Below are positions 41,406 to 49,576 of a stretch of DNA of 64,000 bases, in pieces. This DNA comes from Flavobacterium sp. LHD-85 (GTDB taxonomy: Bacteria > Bacteroidota > Bacteroidia > Flavobacteriales > Flavobacteriaceae). Numbering within the stretch: position 1 is the stretch's first letter; every line of letters starts with the position of its first letter. The notes under the pieces are model-generated. The model was given only the letters and a program-made list of their open reading frames with translations, did not search any database and was not told where the DNA came from. The DNA lies in NCBI RefSeq assembly GCF_030929595.1, contig NZ_JAVFVR010000003.1, positions 186,001-250,000 on the forward strand, in the 5' to 3' direction. The translations under genes and the position numbers were made by a program.

Positions 41406-41437
41406 AAAAAAAAACCGCCTTAATATAGGCGGTTTTT
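41406..41437 (-). terminator. Terminator of Roadblock-like pair 1
   Basis: A perfect 11-bp stem AAAAACCGCCT/AGGCGGTTTTT (41410-41420, 41427-41437) is followed, on the minus strand, by a run of T. It lies 23 bases after the stop of the second gene of the pair. Confidence 0.9.
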
Positions 41438-41459
41438 GAAAAAGTAAAATTGTTGCATA

Positions 41460-41840
41460 TTATGCTAGATTTTTTTCAACGTCTGCTTTGTGTTTTCTTA
41501 AAATAGCTCTTGTCATACCTAAATTTGCTTTTGAAGCATCAGCAGCAAGATAGATCATGAATTTTTTGTTAGGGGAAATATCGATAATGTGAATTTGATT
41601 AGATAGTGTAATCAAAATATCTTCGATGTCCTGGTTTAAATTTAGTGCTTTTACAGCGCTCAATTTAGCTTTTACAACTTCTAAGTTATAGGCAGCGGCT
41701 AATTCAGGATCAAAACTTGGATCGATAGTTAAATTTCCAAAGCTTAATCCAGACTCAATTTCTGTTACTGCTACAGCGATGAAGCCGTTTACATTGGTTT
41801 TCATTTCGTTTAAAAACACGTTTAAAAAATCATTACTCAT
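41460..41840 (-). CDS. Roadblock/LC7-like protein, second member of pair 1
   Basis: The 126-aa soluble protein has the alternating pattern of a single Roadblock/LC7 (profilin-like) domain: GFIAVAVTEIESGLSFGNLT as a first strand pair, a long helix (ELAAAYNLEVVKAKLSAVKALN), the strands DILITLSNQIHIIDISPN and KFMIYLAADASKANLGMTRA, and a last helix. In other bacteria such proteins (for example MglB) regulate small GTPases. The gene follows its partner by 35 bases. The product is clearly homologous to the protein at 54099-54473 (shared FDPEL, YNLEVVKAKL, QIHIID, KANLG, TRA), so the two gene pairs are duplicates. The fold assignment is an inference from pattern. Confidence 0.65.
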   Translation of the reverse strand: MSNDFLNVFLNEMKTNVNGFIAVAVTEIESGLSFGNLTIDPSFDPELAAAYNLEVVKAKLSAVKALNLNQDIEDILITLSNQIHIIDISPNKKFMIYLAADASKANLGMTRAILRKHKADVEKNLA

Positions 41841-41875
41841 AGTTCATTTGGGTTATTTGTTAATAGAATTTTATG

Positions 41876-42232
41876 TTATTTCAATAGAGAATTTTTGCTT
41901 AGTTCAATAGAAACCTCTTCTGTAGAGCGCATTAATAATGCAAGATTGCTTCCTTCTTTAGAAAAAGCAACGATAAAGTTAGAACCGCTTATTTTGTTTC
42001 CAACAATAACGCCTTCGGCACTTTTTAGGTATAATTGTTTTAAGGAGCCTTTTTCCAAATCAATTAAGAATTTTTCGCTCATAGATAAAATAGCTGCACT
42101 CATTGCAGCAATACTGTCGCCATAATCTAGGTTTAAGGAAGTGATAAGTTTTCCCTTTCCATTTAAAATTAATGCTGCAGTAGATTTGGTGCTAACAAGA
42201 AAGTCATTCAGTGTAGTTGTGATTTCATTCAT
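41876..42232 (-). CDS. Roadblock/LC7-like protein, first member of pair 1
   Basis: This 118-aa soluble protein has a Roadblock-like layout: STAALILNGKGKLITSLNLD (two strands), DSIAAMSAAILSMSEKFLID (helix), SLKQLYLKSAEGVIVGNKI and NFIVAFSKEGSNLALLMRST. The SIAAMSAAIL helix with the following KGSLKQLYLKS strand recalls MglB-type proteins. It is related to the first gene of pair 2 at 53738-54073. The gene is transcribed ahead of its partner from a -7 box at 42335-42342 and is divergent from a small basic-protein gene. No Ras-like GTPase gene is seen in the window. Confidence 0.65.
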   Translation of the reverse strand: MNEITTTLNDFLVSTKSTAALILNGKGKLITSLNLDYGDSIAAMSAAILSMSEKFLIDLEKGSLKQLYLKSAEGVIVGNKISGSNFIVAFSKEGSNLALLMRSTEEVSIELSKNSLLK

Positions 42233-42334
42233 GATTTTGTAGGATTTTGGGAGGAATGTTAAATTTAGTTTGTGTTGGTATTCGTTTTTAAAAATTAACG
42301 CAAGTTATGCTAAACAAGTGTTAATTTTTATTAA

Positions 42335-42342
42335 CAAATATA
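42335..42342 (-). promoter_or_regulatory. Putative -7 box for Roadblock-like pair 1
   Basis: TATATTTG on the minus strand about 100 bases before the start. Immediately downstream is a GTTAAT..ATTAAC hairpin (about 42320-42335), which would lie at the 5' end of the mRNA. Confidence 0.45.
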
Positions 42343-42413
42343 AATTAAATTATGTATCATTGTAGTACCAAATCAGTAATAATTTTAATTATTTACGACG
42401 AAAAACTTACATT

Positions 42414-42629
42414 ATGGCTAAAGTATTGAAATTCAAGGAAGTAAACTCAGATGTAGAGCGCAGAATGAAAGAATTTGAAAAACTGCGTGTTAAATTTAAA
42501 GCAGATGTAAAAAAGGGCGAAGCTAAGAAACTGGCTGCCGGAAAAGAAAGCAAAGGAATCTTCAAGTCAATTTCAGAATTTTTCTCCGACAGCCCGAAAA
42601 CGCCAGCAAAAGCTGCTGTAAAAAAATAA
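42414..42629 (+). CDS. Small basic protein, 71 aa, unrecognised
   Basis: The product is strongly charged and lysine-rich with a long predicted helix (NSDVERRMKEFEKLRVKFK), a middle AAGKESKGIFKSISEFF and a tail KTPAKAAVKK that recalls histone H1-like or nucleoid-associated proteins. It has no signal peptide. An imperfect -7 box (TATCATTG, 42355-42362) precedes it, and it has its own strong terminator, so it seems to be an expressed single gene. Nucleic-acid binding is a guess from composition. Confidence 0.65.
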   Translation: MAKVLKFKEVNSDVERRMKEFEKLRVKFKADVKKGEAKKLAAGKESKGIFKSISEFFSDSPKTPAKAAVKK

Positions 42630-42684
42630 ACTTTACTAGGTTTAGATTAGCAGATAAACTTGTTTAGTTTGTTAGAAAAGAATT

Positions 42685-42712
42685 AACGCTCCTTTAGGAG
42701 CGTTTTTTTTGA
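42685..42712 (+). terminator. Terminator of the 71-aa protein gene
   Basis: AACGCTCC and GGAGCGTT (42685-42692, 42697-42704) with loop TTTA and T8; almost the same sequence as the terminator at 41227-41256. Confidence 0.92.
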
Positions 42713-42721
42713 TTTAATTGC

Positions 42722-42729
42722 TATTTTTG
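42722..42729 (+). promoter_or_regulatory. Putative -7 box for lspA
   Basis: TATTTTTG lies 19 bases before the lspA start codon, directly after the preceding terminator. Confidence 0.45.
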
Positions 42730-42748
42730 CCCATCAAAAAATCATAAA

Positions 42749-43348
42749 ATGTCATTACGAAAAGCGTATTTCCTTATATTTCTAGTTTTAATTGTTGATC
42801 AGCTTTCAAAAATTTATGTCAAAACAAATTTTGTGCTTGGCGAAGAAGTTGTAATTGCTGATTGGTTTAGAATTCATTTTATTGAAAATGAAGGGATGGC
42901 TTGGGGAACAAAAATACCAGGGGAGTACGGAAAGTTAATTCTAACTGTTTTTAGAATTTTTGCTGTTTTCGGAATTGGCTGGTGGCTTTCTGATTCTATA
43001 AAAAAACGTCACTCTACATATTTAGTGGTTGCTATTGCACTAATCTTTGCAGGAGCAGCTGGAAATATTATTGATTCAGTTTTTTACGGAGTTATTTTTG
43101 ATGACAGTACACATAATCTTGCGACAATTTTTTCTCCAGCTCCATACGGAACTTGGTTTCACGGTCTGGTAGTGGATATGTTTTATTTTCCTATTTGGGA
43201 AGGAAATCTTCCAGAATGGCTTCCAATATTTGGAGGAAAACATTTTGCTTTCTTTAATGCTATTTTTAATGTTGCCGATGTGGCAATTTCTACAGGTGTA
43301 GGAATACTTTTGGTTTTTAATAAAAGAGCCTTTCCTAAACACGCATAA
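42749..43348 (+). CDS. lspA: Lipoprotein signal peptidase (signal peptidase II)
   Basis: The 199-aa membrane aspartic peptidase removes signal peptides from prolipoproteins. Four membrane helices are visible (about 5-20, 65-80, 92-110, 172-190), with the conserved NEGMAWG loop, AGAAGNIID, and catalytic D143 (GLVVDMFYF) and D177 (FNVADVAI). The length exceeds the 160-170 aa of the E. coli enzyme because of insertions around 112-135 and 150-165, usual in Bacteroidota. Given the many lipoproteins here, its role is clear. Confidence 0.95.
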   Translation: MSLRKAYFLIFLVLIVDQLSKIYVKTNFVLGEEVVIADWFRIHFIENEGMAWGTKIPGEYGKLILTVFRIFAVFGIGWWLSDSIKKRHSTYLVVAIALIFAGAAGNIIDSVFYGVIFDDSTHNLATIFSPAPYGTWFHGLVVDMFYFPIWEGNLPEWLPIFGGKHFAFFNAIFNVADVAISTGVGILLVFNKRAFPKHA

Positions 43349-43363
43349 ATTCCAAAGTTTACC

Positions 43364-43425
43364 AAATTCCAAATTCCAATATTTAGAGCATTCGCAATAA
43401 ATAGATATTGGAATTTGGAATTTTT
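43364..43425 (+). terminator. lspA terminator built from AATTCCAAATTCC repeats
   Basis: A perfect 19-bp stem (43364-43382 with 43405-43423) encloses a 22-base loop and ends in TTTTT. It belongs to the same motif family as the terminators at 15165 and 31539. Confidence 0.85.
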
Positions 43426-43483
43426 CATTATTGGCATTTGATATTATTGTATTATTTTTACAATACCAAAAAAAATCAAAACT

Positions 43484-46400
43484 ATGCAAAGTCCGTCTTT
43501 TTCCATTTATGATGCTTCTGCGGGATCAGGAAAGACGTATACATTGGTAAAAGAATATTTGAAAATTATTCTTTCTTCTCCAAAAAACGATGCATATAGA
43601 AATATTCTAGCAATAACATTTACCAATAAAGCGGTTCATGAAATGAAAAGCCGTATTGTTGGAAGTTTGTCTGAATTTGCAAAAGACGATCCATCTCCAA
43701 AAGCGGTTGATTTGATGGAAGACCTGTCGCGTGATACGGGGCTTTCAATTATTAAAATTAAAACCAAATCGCAGCAAATCATCAAGCACCTGATTCATAA
43801 TTATGCTGCTTTTGATATCTCTACCATTGATAAATTTACCCATAAAGTTATTCGTGCTTTTGCTCACGATTTAAATCTGCCTATGACTTTTGAGGTAACT
43901 CTGGATACCGAAAATTTATTGGTTGAAGCTGTTGATGCCATAATTGCACAAGCGGGTGAAGATGAAACTTTGACCAAATTACTCATCGATTTCACAATGG
44001 AAAAAACCGATGACGACAAAAGCTGGGATATTTCTCGTGAAATTCTTGATACAGGAAGATTGGTTTTGAATGAAAACAATCGAAATGAAATTCTGCATTT
44101 TCAAAATAAAACAATTGGAGAGTTTGTCGAAATTAAAAAGAAAATGCAGGCGCTTTGCAAAGAATTGGAAGGAACCAATGAGGGGCTTGCAACGAAAGCA
44201 ATCGAATTGATTGATAAAAACGGAATTGATCCCAAATCATTTTCAAGAGGAACTTTTCCAAACCATTTGGAAAGTATTCGAAGCGGAAAATTCAATCCGA
44301 AAAATAAAACCTTTCATGAGTTTGATGATATTGCCATTAATAAAACGGCAAAGGATCGAGCTTTAATCGAAAACATTATACCTGATCTTCTTCGGATATT
44401 GAAAGAGGTTTATCAGAATTTTGAAAAAAGAGATTTTTATAAAGCCTTTTTAAAAAATATTACTCCGCTTTCTTTACTGAATACAGTGAGTAATGAACTT
44501 GCCAAAATTCAGTCTGAACAAAATGTTTTGTCTATTTCAGAATTCAATGCAATAATTCACCGTGAAATTCAGAATCAGCCAGCGCCGTTTATTTATGAGC
44601 GTTTGGGTGAGCGTTATCGTAATTTCTTTATTGACGAATTTCAAGATACATCTGAAATGCAATGGCAGAACTTGATTCCGCTGATTGATAATTCGCTCTC
44701 AGGTTTAGACGATTTTGGAAATAAAGGAACTTTGATGATTGTTGGAGATCCTAAACAATCCATTTATCGCTGGCGCGGAGGAAAAGCAGAACAGTTTATT
44801 GAGTTAAGTAAAGAGGATGTGACTTTTTTTCATCATGAAAAAAAAGTGAAGCATTTAGATACCAATTATAGAAGTTATAGTGAGGTAATTGAATTTAATA
44901 ATGCTTTCTTTAAATTGATTTCGGCCGAATTTACAAATCAAGATTATAAGGATTTATACGAGAATCATAGTTTTCAGAATACCAATTCGAAAAAAGGCGG
45001 TTATGTAAATGTTTCTTTTTTGCCGATTGTTGAGAAAAATGAATTCGCAGACGAAGAAGAAGTTATAGAAAAATCTGATTTGTATGTTCTGGCAACTTTA
45101 AATACGATCCGAGAAGTAGTTAAACAAGGTTTTGAATATAAAGATATCGTAATTCTGACTAGAAAAAGAGATCAGGGAATTGCAGTTGCCAATTATTTGA
45201 CAGAACAAGGCGTTCCACTTTTGTCTTCAGAAACATTGATGATTCAGAATGCGTCAGAAGTTCGGCTGATCATTCATCTTCTTAGATATTTAAATAATAG
45301 CTCAGATCTAGAATCAAAAGCTAATTTTTTACATTTCTTAGCTTCCACAAAGGATTTGTCTATGCCTATTCATGATTTTATTGCGATGGGAATGAATCAT
45401 AGATTTGAAAAGGAATTTGAAGAATGGCTCTTAACGTTTGATGTTTCTTTTTCTTTTGAGGATGTTAGAAAAAAATCTTTGTATGAAGCGGTAGAAATTA
45501 TTATTTCTAAATTCATTCTTCCGTCAGAAGGAAATGCTTATGTGCAGTTTTTTCTGGATATAGTTTTGGAAAGAGATATTAGGAACCAAGCCGGAGTTGC
45601 AGATTTTTTAATTTTCTGGGATAAGAATTCAGAGAAATTTAGCATTCCGTCTCCAGAGGGAAATAATGCTGTTCGAATTATGACTATTCATAAATCAAAA
45701 GGTTTGGAATTTCCAGTTGTAATTATGCCTTTTGCCGATGAAGATTATAATCGAAAGCCAAAAGACAAATTGTGGCTCGACACCGAAGAAATAGATTTAG
45801 GGGTTCCAAAAGCATTAGTTGATAATAGTAGTGCTGTTGAAAGTTTTGGCGAAAGTGCATCCGCAGTTTTTAATTTGAAAAAGCAGGAAGAACTTTTAGA
45901 TAATATAAATGTGCTTTATGTTGCTTTGACTCGCGCGGAAGAACAATTGTATGTGATTTCTCAATCGCTAAAAGCCAAAAGTGATGGTGAATATCCAAAT
46001 AATATGGCTTCTTTTTTTATTAAATTCCTGATCAATCAAGGGAATTATGAAGAAGAAAAATTAAATTATGAGTTTGGGAATAAAACTCGATTATCAAAAA
46101 ATACTCATACAGTTGATATTGTTAAGTCTATCCCGGTTGTGCGGGAGGTTTTAAATCCAAAAAATATTAAAATTGCGCAACGTGAAGCCTTGATGTGGGG
46201 GACGCATCAACAAGAAGCTATTTCGTATGGAAACATTGTTCATGAGATTTTGGCTTTTGTTAAAGATAAATCAGATGTTGATTTAGCAGTTACGAAATCA
46301 CTTGAAAACGGTTTGATAACTTATGATCAAGTTGATCAGGTTTTGAAAACTTTAAAAGAAATTGTAAATCATCCAGAACTGAATGTTTGTTTTGATGGAA

Positions 46401-46642
46401 AAGATACAGTTTTAAATGAGCAGACTATAGTTCAAAAAGAAGGAAGAATTTTAAAGCCAGACCGCGTCGTGTTTTTGGAAGATAAAAAAGCCTATTTGTT
46501 AGATTATAAAACAGGAGTTGCAAATACGAAATATCCGCAGCAGATTCAGGAGTATCAAGATGCAATTGAAGATTTAGGATACAAGGTGTTAAAAAAAGCT
46601 CTAGTATATATAGGAACGGAAATTGAAGTAGTAAATTTGTGA
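43484..46642 (+). CDS. AddA-like UvrD-type helicase with C-terminal nuclease domain
   Basis: The 1052-aa protein is a superfamily 1A helicase: Walker A ASAGSGKT at 11-18, motif Ia (ITFTNKAVHEMK), motif II FIDEFQDTSEMQW, motif III-like GDPKQSIYRWRGGKAEQF, motif V-VI (MTIHKSKGLEFPVV and LYVALTRAEEQLYV). A PD-(D/E)XK nuclease follows at the C-terminus (about 930-1045: GNIVHEILAF, then FLEDKKAYLLDYKTG). This is the AddA/RecB-like subunit that resects double-strand breaks. The AddB-like partner is encoded at 49577-52339 on the same strand, separated by kbl and an ompA-type gene. Confidence 0.92.
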   Translation: MQSPSFSIYDASAGSGKTYTLVKEYLKIILSSPKNDAYRNILAITFTNKAVHEMKSRIVGSLSEFAKDDPSPKAVDLMEDLSRDTGLSIIKIKTKSQQIIKHLIHNYAAFDISTIDKFTHKVIRAFAHDLNLPMTFEVTLDTENLLVEAVDAIIAQAGEDETLTKLLIDFTMEKTDDDKSWDISREILDTGRLVLNENNRNEILHFQNKTIGEFVEIKKKMQALCKELEGTNEGLATKAIELIDKNGIDPKSFSRGTFPNHLESIRSGKFNPKNKTFHEFDDIAINKTAKDRALIENIIPDLLRILKEVYQNFEKRDFYKAFLKNITPLSLLNTVSNELAKIQSEQNVLSISEFNAIIHREIQNQPAPFIYERLGERYRNFFIDEFQDTSEMQWQNLIPLIDNSLSGLDDFGNKGTLMIVGDPKQSIYRWRGGKAEQFIELSKEDVTFFHHEKKVKHLDTNYRSYSEVIEFNNAFFKLISAEFTNQDYKDLYENHSFQNTNSKKGGYVNVSFLPIVEKNEFADEEEVIEKSDLYVLATLNTIREVVKQGFEYKDIVILTRKRDQGIAVANYLTEQGVPLLSSETLMIQNASEVRLIIHLLRYLNNSSDLESKANFLHFLASTKDLSMPIHDFIAMGMNHRFEKEFEEWLLTFDVSFSFEDVRKKSLYEAVEIIISKFILPSEGNAYVQFFLDIVLERDIRNQAGVADFLIFWDKNSEKFSIPSPEGNNAVRIMTIHKSKGLEFPVVIMPFADEDYNRKPKDKLWLDTEEIDLGVPKALVDNSSAVESFGESASAVFNLKKQEELLDNINVLYVALTRAEEQLYVISQSLKAKSDGEYPNNMASFFIKFLINQGNYEEEKLNYEFGNKTRLSKNTHTVDIVKSIPVVREVLNPKNIKIAQREALMWGTHQQEAISYGNIVHEILAFVKDKSDVDLAVTKSLENGLITYDQVDQVLKTLKEIVNHPELNVCFDGKDTVLNEQTIVQKEGRILKPDRVVFLEDKKAYLLDYKTGVANTKYPQQIQEYQDAIEDLGYKVLKKALVYIGTEIEVVNL

Positions 46643-46724
46643 AAAAATTAATCAGATGTTAAAGAAAAAACGAAGCTTTATTATGGTTAAGTTGTTAATT
46701 TTTAACGTTTTAAATAAATAAAAA

Positions 46725-47918
46725 ATGTACGGTAAAATAAAAGAACACCTGCAAAAAGAATTGCAGACAATTGAAGAGAATGGAATCTTCAAAAAAGAAA
46801 GAATTATTACTTCTCCACAAGGTGCTGAAATCACAATTTCGACAGGAGAAACAGTATTGAATTTTTGTGCAAATAATTATTTAGGTCTTTCTTCGCATCC
46901 AGAGGTAGTGCAAGCGGCAAAAGATGCAATGGATACACATGGTTTCGGAATGTCGTCTGTGCGTTTTATCTGCGGTACACAGGATATTCATAAAACATTA
47001 GAAAAAAAGATTGCTGATTTTTACGGTACAGAAGATACTATTTTATATGCTGCGGCTTTTGATGCAAATGGCGGTGTGTTTGAGCCTTTGTTGGGAGAAA
47101 ATGATGCGATTATTTCAGATAGTTTGAATCATGCGTCTATTATTGATGGCGTTCGTTTATGTAAAGCAGCTCGTTATCGTTATGAAAACAATAATATGGA
47201 AGATCTGGAGCAACAGTTGATCAAAGCAAATGAAGTTGGGGCTCGTTTTAAATTGATTGTAACTGATGGTGTTTTCTCTATGGATGGATTAGTTGCGCCA
47301 TTAGATAAAATTTGTGACTTGGCTGATAAATATGATGCTATGGTAATGGTAGACGAGTGTCATGCGGCTGGTTTTATTGGAGCGACTGGAAAAGGAACTC
47401 TTGAAGCAAAAGGAGTAATGGGAAGAGTCGATATTATTACAGGAACTCTTGGAAAAGCTTTAGGTGGAGCAATGGGAGGATATACCACTGCTAAAAAAGA
47501 GATTATAGAATTGTTGCGTCAACGCTCTAGACCTTATTTATTTTCAAATTCACTGGCACCTGCAATTGTTGGAGCTTCAATAAAAGTATTTGAATTATTA
47601 GAAAAGGATACAACGCTTCGTGATAAGTTAGAATGGAATACAAACTATTTTAAGGAAGGCATGAAAAAAGCAGGCTTTGATATTATTGATGGAGATTCTG
47701 CAATTGTTCCTGTTATGCTGTACGATGCAAAATTGTCTCAAACGATGGCAAACGAACTTTTGAAACAGGGAATTTATGTTATTGGATTTTTCTTTCCAGT
47801 GGTTCCAAAAGATAAGGCTAGAATACGAGTACAATTATCTGCAGCGCATGAAAAAGAGCACTTGGATAAAGCTATAAATGCCTTCACAGTTGTCGGTAAA
47901 ATGTTAAAAGTTATATAA
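46725..47918 (+). CDS. kbl: Glycine C-acetyltransferase (2-amino-3-ketobutyrate CoA ligase)
   Basis: The 397-aa PLP enzyme of the alpha-oxoamine synthase family splits 2-amino-3-oxobutyrate with CoA into glycine and acetyl-CoA (threonine degradation). PLP lysine K244 lies in [16 protein letters not shown], the same number as in E. coli Kbl; [33 protein letters not shown] and [10 protein letters not shown] are all conserved. A threonine dehydrogenase gene, its usual partner, is not in the window. Confidence 0.95.
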   Translation: MYGKIKEHLQKELQTIEENGIFKKERIITSPQGAEITISTGETVLNFCANNYLGLSSHPEVVQAAKDAMDTHGFGMSSVRFICGTQDIHKTLEKKIADFYGTEDTILYAAAFDANGGVFEPLLGENDAIISDSLNHASIIDGVRLCKAARYRYENNNMEDLEQQLIKANEVGARFKLIVTDGVFSMDGLVAPLDKICDLADKYDAMVMVDECHAAGFIGATGKGTLEAKGVMGRVDIITGTLGKALGGAMGGYTTAKKEIIELLRQRSRPYLFSNSLAPAIVGASIKVFELLEKDTTLRDKLEWNTNYFKEGMKKAGFDIIDGDSAIVPVMLYDAKLSQTMANELLKQGIYVIGFFFPVVPKDKARIRVQLSAAHEKEHLDKAINAFTVVGKMLKVI

Positions 47919-47962
47919 TTACCACTTCCGTTAAATTTTTGTAGGTTTTTTTTAACATTTCA

Positions 47963-47994
47963 TTTTGTATTTAAAAAATTTGGTGTTACTTTTG
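47963..47994 (+). promoter_or_regulatory. Promoter of the OmpA-family gene
   Basis: TTTTG (47963-47967) and TACTTTTG (47987-47994) with 19 bases between them is a near-ideal Bacteroidota promoter, 37 bases before the ATG. It suggests strong constitutive expression. Confidence 0.78.
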
Positions 47995-48031
47995 CTTGTA
48001 ATTAACTAAATTGTAATTAAAAAAATTAAGT

Positions 48032-49513
48032 ATGAAACATCTTAACAAACTTTTAGTTGCTGTATTGATGGCGATGGGTTTAAGTTCTCACGCGCAAGAC
48101 AGTAACAATCCATGGGCGATCTCTTTCGGGGTTAATGCTGTGGATACTAGAACAAGTTCAGGAGCTGGTAGTGGATTTTTCGATCAGCACTTCTCTCAGC
48201 CATTCGCTGTAAAAGACAACTGGAATATTCTTCCTTCTCTATCTTACATTGGTGTAAATAGATATGTAGGACATGGTTTTTCTGTTGGTTTACAAGGATC
48301 AGTAAACAAAATTGATAAAGCAGTTTATTTTAGACCAAGTGCTGCAGGGCACGATGGAAGAGGTAACGTTGTAACAAATCCTGGGGACTTAATGTACTAC
48401 GGAATTGATGCTACTGTTAAATACAGCTTCCAAGAATTAATCAAATCTAAAGTAATCGATCCTTCGTTATCTGTTGGTGGAGGTTATACTTTCTTAGGAG
48501 ATGATAGTTTTGGAACTGTTAATCCAGGAGCTGGAGTTACTTTCTGGTTTACAGATGCTATTGGTCTTGAGCTTGCTACAAGATACAAATGGGCTGTTGC
48601 TGCTGGTTCAGGAGACAATCCAGGAAGAAATGACTACAATGGAGAAATTGATACTCCATCTCACTTCCAACACACTGCAGGTTTGATTTTCAAATTCGGA
48701 GGTAAAGATACTGACGGAGACGGAATCTATGACAAAGATGATGCTTGTCCAGATGTTGCTGGTTTAAAACAATTCAACGGATGTCCTGATACTGACGGTG
48801 ACGGAATCGTTGATGCTTCTGATGCTTGTCCAGATGTATTTGGTTTAGCTGCATTAAACGGATGTCCTGATACTGACGGAGACGGAATTGCTGATAAAGA
48901 TGATGCTTGTCCAGATGTTGCTGGTTTAGCTGCATTAAAAGGTTGTCCTGATACTGACGGTGACGGAATCGCTGATAAAGACGATAAATGTCCTACAGTT
49001 GCTGGTCCTAAAGAAAACGGTGGTTGCCCATTCTTAGATGCTGATAAAGATGGTGTTGCTGACAAAGATGACGACTGTCCTACAGTTGCAGGTCCTGCTA
49101 GTAACAGAGGATGTCCAGAAGTAACTTCTGAGGCGTTAGAAGATCTTAAAGTTCAAGCTAGAGCGGTATACTTCAACTCAGGAAAAGCTACTTTCAAAAC
49201 TGGAGATAAAGAAACTCAAGCTAGATTAGATGCTATTAAAGAAATCCTTAAAAACTATCCAAACGCGAAATTCTCTATCGAAGGACACACAGATAGTACA
49301 GGTTCTGCTAAAATCAACCAAAAACTTTCTGAAGAAAGAGCTAAGGCTGTTTTAGATGCATTAGTTCAAAGAGGTGTTAACCCAGAGAACTTAGAATCTA
49401 AAGGATTTGGAGCTAGCCAACCAGTTGCAAGTAACAAAACTGCTGCAGGTAAAGCACAAAACAGAAGAACTGAAATTAGACACATTGGTTCTAAATACCA
49501 AGGTAAACTATAA
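48032..49513 (+). CDS. OmpA family outer-membrane protein with thrombospondin type-3 repeats
   Basis: The 493-aa product has a signal peptide (1-21), an N-terminal 8-strand barrel-like region (about 28-215), five calcium-binding thrombospondin type-3 repeats (DTDGDGI-type, about 226-363) and a C-terminal OmpA domain that binds peptidoglycan (about 375-490: [42 protein letters not shown]). It is probably one of the abundant proteins that tie the outer membrane to the cell wall. The repeats show at the DNA level as an 81-base tandem period. Confidence 0.93.
   Translation: MKHLNKLLVAVLMAMGLSSHAQDSNNPWAISFGVNAVDTRTSSGAGSGFFDQHFSQPFAVKDNWNILPSLSYIGVNRYVGHGFSVGLQGSVNKIDKAVYFRPSAAGHDGRGNVVTNPGDLMYYGIDATVKYSFQELIKSKVIDPSLSVGGGYTFLGDDSFGTVNPGAGVTFWFTDAIGLELATRYKWAVAAGSGDNPGRNDYNGEIDTPSHFQHTAGLIFKFGGKDTDGDGIYDKDDACPDVAGLKQFNGCPDTDGDGIVDASDACPDVFGLAALNGCPDTDGDGIADKDDACPDVAGLAALKGCPDTDGDGIADKDDKCPTVAGPKENGGCPFLDADKDGVADKDDDCPTVAGPASNRGCPEVTSEALEDLKVQARAVYFNSGKATFKTGDKETQARLDAIKEILKNYPNAKFSIEGHTDSTGSAKINQKLSEERAKAVLDALVQRGVNPENLESKGFGASQPVASNKTAAGKAQNRRTEIRHIGSKYQGKL
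48707..49120 (+). repeat. Five tandem 81-bp repeats encoding the type-3 thrombospondin units
   Basis: GATACTGACGGNGACGGAAT recurs at 48707, 48788, 48869 and 48950 with an 81-base spacing; the fifth unit near 49040 is diverged. The first four are close enough in DNA sequence for slippage or recombination to change copy number. Confidence 0.8.
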
Positions 49514-49535
49514 TTAGTTTTCTAAATAAATATGA

Positions 49536-49569
49536 AAAGCCATTCTTAATTGAATGGCTTTTTTTATTT
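49536..49569 (+). terminator. Terminator of the OmpA-family gene
   Basis: AAAGCCATTC and GAATGGCTTT (49536-49545, 49552-49561) form a perfect 10-bp stem followed by T7. It ends eight bases before the AddB-like start, so that gene either has a promoter within or depends on read-through. Confidence 0.88.
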
Positions 49570-49576
49570 TTATACT

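Noticed and set aside
43076..43489. Minus-strand frames overlapping lspA and its terminator
   Set aside because: They read through the lspA coding strand and a perfect terminator hairpin, and show no family features.
48727..49065. Minus-strand frame with repeated [17 protein letters not shown] units
   Set aside because: It is the antisense of the thrombospondin type-3 repeats in the OmpA-type gene.
48707..49120. Regular 81-bp tandem repeats that could suggest a CRISPR-like or satellite array
   Set aside because: They are in frame within the OmpA-type gene and encode thrombospondin type-3 repeats; there are no spacers or cas genes.
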